DNA of 64,000 nt, from positions 1-64,000 of the forward strand of contig CAVSIP010000004.1 of assembly GCA_963728075.1 (NCBI GenBank), given 5' to 3'. Below the pieces are notes generated by a model. It made no database searches and was not told where the DNA came from. It saw only the letters and a list, made by a program, of their open reading frames with translations. The position numbers and the translations under genes were made by a program. Source of the stretch: CAVSIP01 sp963728075. GTDB taxonomy: Bacteria > Actinomycetota > Actinomycetes > JAFAQI01 > DASSKL01. Shown here in pieces: positions 62,183 to 64,000 of this stretch (the stretch's first letter is position 1; each line of letters opens with the position of its first letter).

Positions 62183-64000
62183 ATGACGCTGGCCGGCCTT
62201 CTCGACGTGCTCGCCGCCGACCCGGCGGTGCGCGCTGCGCTCGACGCCCTCGGCCGCGAGCCGGACCTCGACCTGTCCGCCCCCACCTCCCTGCGGCCGT
62301 TCCTCGCGGCGGCGATCGCTGCCAAGGGCGGCCGCCCGGTGCTGGCGGTGACGGCGACCGGCCGCGAGGCCGAGGACCTCGTCACCGCGCTGCAGTCGCT
62401 GCTGCCGCCGGACACCGTCGCCGAGTACCCCGCCTGGGAGACGCTGCCGCACGAGCGGCTCTCGCCACGCGCCGACACCGTGGGCAGGCGCCTCGCCGTG
62501 CTGCGCCGGCTGCGCCACCCCAGCACGGACGACCCGGCGACCGGGCCGCTGCAGGTGGTCGTTGCCCCGGTCCGCAGCGTCCTGCAGCCGCAGGTGCCCG
62601 GGCTCGGCGACCTCGAGCCGGTGTCCCTGCGGCCCGGTGACGAGGCGGACTTCGACGACGTCGTCCGCCGCCTCACCGAGATCGCCTACCACCGCGTCGA
62701 CATGGTCGAGAAGCGTGGTGAGTACGCCGTCCGCGGCGGGCTGCTCGACGTCTTCCCGCCCACCGAGGAGCACCCGCTGCGCGTCGAGTTCTGGGGCGAC
62801 AGCGTCGAGGAGGTCCGCTACTTCAAGGTGGCCGACCAGCGCTCCCTCGAGGTCGCCCCCCACGGGCTGTGGGCGCCGCCGTGCCGCGAGCTGCTGCTGA
62901 CCCCCGACGTACGGGAGCGGGCGCGCCTGCTCGCCGAGGAGCACCCGCAGCTCGCCGACCTCCTGGACAAGATCGCCGAGGGGATCCCGGTCGAGGGCAT
63001 GGAGGCGCTCGCGCCGGTACTGGTCGACCGGATGACGCTGCTGCTCGACGACCTTCCGGCCGGCACCCACGTGCTCGTCTGCGACCCGGAGCGCGTACGC
63101 GCCCGGGCCGGCGACCTCGTCGCCACCAGCCAGGAGTTCCTCGAGGCCTCGTGGGCGGCCGCCGCCACCGGGGGCAAGGCGCCGATCGACCTGGGCGCCG
63201 CGGCGTACAAGTCCCTCGCCGACATCCGGGCGGACGCCGCCGAGCTGGGTGTGCCCTGGTGGAGCGTCTCGCCGTTCGTCACCGATGAGGCGCTCGCCGA
63301 TGCCGAGCCGGACGAGACCACCCGGGTGGTCGGCGCGCGCGCCGTCGAGCCGTACCGGGGCGAGACAAAGCGGGCGGTCGACGACGTCCGCCGGTGGCTG
63401 CGCGAGGGCTGGCGGGTGGTGCTCACCACCGAGGGGCACGGGCCGGCCGAGCGCCTGGTCGAGGTGCTGCGCGGCGAGGACGTGCCGGCCCGGCTCGAGC
63501 TCGACCTCGCCGGCGCCCCTGACCCCTCGGTGGCGCACGTGGCCACCGGCTGCCTGATGGGCGGGTTCGTCGCCGACGGGCTCGAGCTCGCGGTGCTCAC
63601 CGAGACCGACCTGACCGGCGCCCGGGCGACCGACCGGCAGGCGCACCGGCTGCCGAGCCGCCGCCGCAACCAGGTCGACCCGCTGCAGCTCAAGCCCGGC
63701 GACTACGTGGTGCACGAGCAGCACGGCGTCGGCCGGTACGTCGAGATGGTGCAGCGCACGGTGCAGGGGGCGACCCGCGAGTACCTCCTGCTGGAGTACG
63801 CGCCCAGCAAGCGCGGCCACCCCGGCGACCGGCTGTACGTACCGACCGACCAGCTCGACCAGGTCACCCGCTACGTCGGCGGCGAGCAGCCCAGCCTGGA
63901 CAAGATGGGCGGCGCCGACTGGCAGAAGCGCAAGGGCCGGGCGCGCAAGGCCGTCCGCGAGATCGCAGCGGAGCTCATCCGCCTGTACGCCGCCCGCACG
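62183..64000 (+). CDS. mfd: Transcription-repair coupling factor Mfd (N-terminal part; continues past the window)
   Basis: Mfd removes RNA polymerase stalled at DNA lesions and recruits UvrA. The first 606 residues are present: the UvrB-like module (residues about 20-330, including EYPAWETLPHERLSPRADTV and YAVRGGLLDVFPPTEEHPLR), a linker, and the RNA-polymerase-interacting domain (about 500-560: LKPGDYVVHEQHGVGRYVEM and GDRLYVPTDQLDQVTRYVG). The helicase domain is just beginning (GGADWQKRKGRARKAVREIA) at the window edge. The ATG 62183 start follows GGAG and a TACGCT box. It is divergent from the cobalamin operon. Confidence 0.96.
   Translation, partial: MTLAGLLDVLAADPAVRAALDALGREPDLDLSAPTSLRPFLAAAIAAKGGRPVLAVTATGREAEDLVTALQSLLPPDTVAEYPAWETLPHERLSPRADTVGRRLAVLRRLRHPSTDDPATGPLQVVVAPVRSVLQPQVPGLGDLEPVSLRPGDEADFDDVVRRLTEIAYHRVDMVEKRGEYAVRGGLLDVFPPTEEHPLRVEFWGDSVEEVRYFKVADQRSLEVAPHGLWAPPCRELLLTPDVRERARLLAEEHPQLADLLDKIAEGIPVEGMEALAPVLVDRMTLLLDDLPAGTHVLVCDPERVRARAGDLVATSQEFLEASWAAAATGGKAPIDLGAAAYKSLADIRADAAELGVPWWSVSPFVTDEALADAEPDETTRVVGARAVEPYRGETKRAVDDVRRWLREGWRVVLTTEGHGPAERLVEVLRGEDVPARLELDLAGAPDPSVAHVATGCLMGGFVADGLELAVLTETDLTGARATDRQAHRLPSRRRNQVDPLQLKPGDYVVHEQHGVGRYVEMVQRTVQGATREYLLLEYAPSKRGHPGDRLYVPTDQLDQVTRYVGGEQPSLDKMGGADWQKRKGRARKAVREIAAELIRLYAART

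Noticed and set aside
60340..62640. 766-codon plus-strand frame across the B12 operon
   Set aside because: It crosses two recognised minus-strand genes, the riboswitch and the start of mfd; its composition is low-complexity Arg/Gly.

Overview
The window is chromosomal DNA of a high-GC actinomycete. The signs are very GC-rich codon use, many GTG starts and four-base ATGA/GTGA gene overlaps, a mycothiol-dependent DinB-like enzyme, DUF3099, GuaB1, RpfB, DUF348/G5 domains and a Glp/GlpR-type locus. No 16S or strongly lineage-specific gene is present, so I do not go below class level.

Region 1 (1-7.3 kb) is accessory DNA. It holds an RHH/Doc toxin-antitoxin pair behind a palindromic operator, lipoproteins and secreted proteins of unknown role, an IS110-family element with a structured non-coding segment upstream of its transposase (candidate bridge RNA), and a XerC/D-like tyrosine recombinase. 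The recombinase faces a tRNA-Arg(CCT) gene across a set of 11-bp repeats. This looks like one end of an integrated island whose far end lies left of the window.

Region 2 (7.3-28.9 kb) is mixed housekeeping: a UDG-like protein, DedA, an FtsX-type ABC exporter, HlyIII, an amidase, CBS and MaoC proteins, a three-gene operon (MTAP-like phosphorylase, SAF-domain protein, FAD oxidase), FmdB, two diguanylate cyclases with I-sites, GuaB1, an L,D-transpeptidase and 5-formyl-THF cyclo-ligase.

Region 3 (28.9-46 kb) is a conserved actinobacterial core: galU, moeA/glp, moaC, mog, a rimJ-like acetyltransferase, glpR, tRNA-Ala, pmt, rsmI, a thioesterase, metG, tatD, a PKD-like membrane protein, rpfB, rsmA, ispE and an ABC-F protein. 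Four genes here (galU, rsmI, tatD, ABC-F) carry one reading-frame break each, and pmt carries many. Errors in the assembled sequence are a likely cause.

Region 4 (46-55.5 kb) has a MarR regulator divergent from a methyltransferase-glyoxalase fusion, DUF72, an alcohol dehydrogenase, a fatty-acid desaturase/TetR pair with a clear double operator, tRNA-Gln and the cluster glmU-prs-rplY-pth.

Region 5 (55.5-64 kb) is the most striking. A cobalamin riboswitch precedes a tightly overlapping minus-strand operon. It encodes a cell-wall-anchored (LPYTG) alpha-toroid protein, a membrane-anchored protein resembling the transcobalamin/intrinsic-factor C-terminal domain, and a complete ECF importer (T component, fused double ATPase, S component). 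I read this as a surface corrinoid-capture and uptake system in which the two halves of an intrinsic-factor-like binder are separate polypeptides. The window ends inside mfd.
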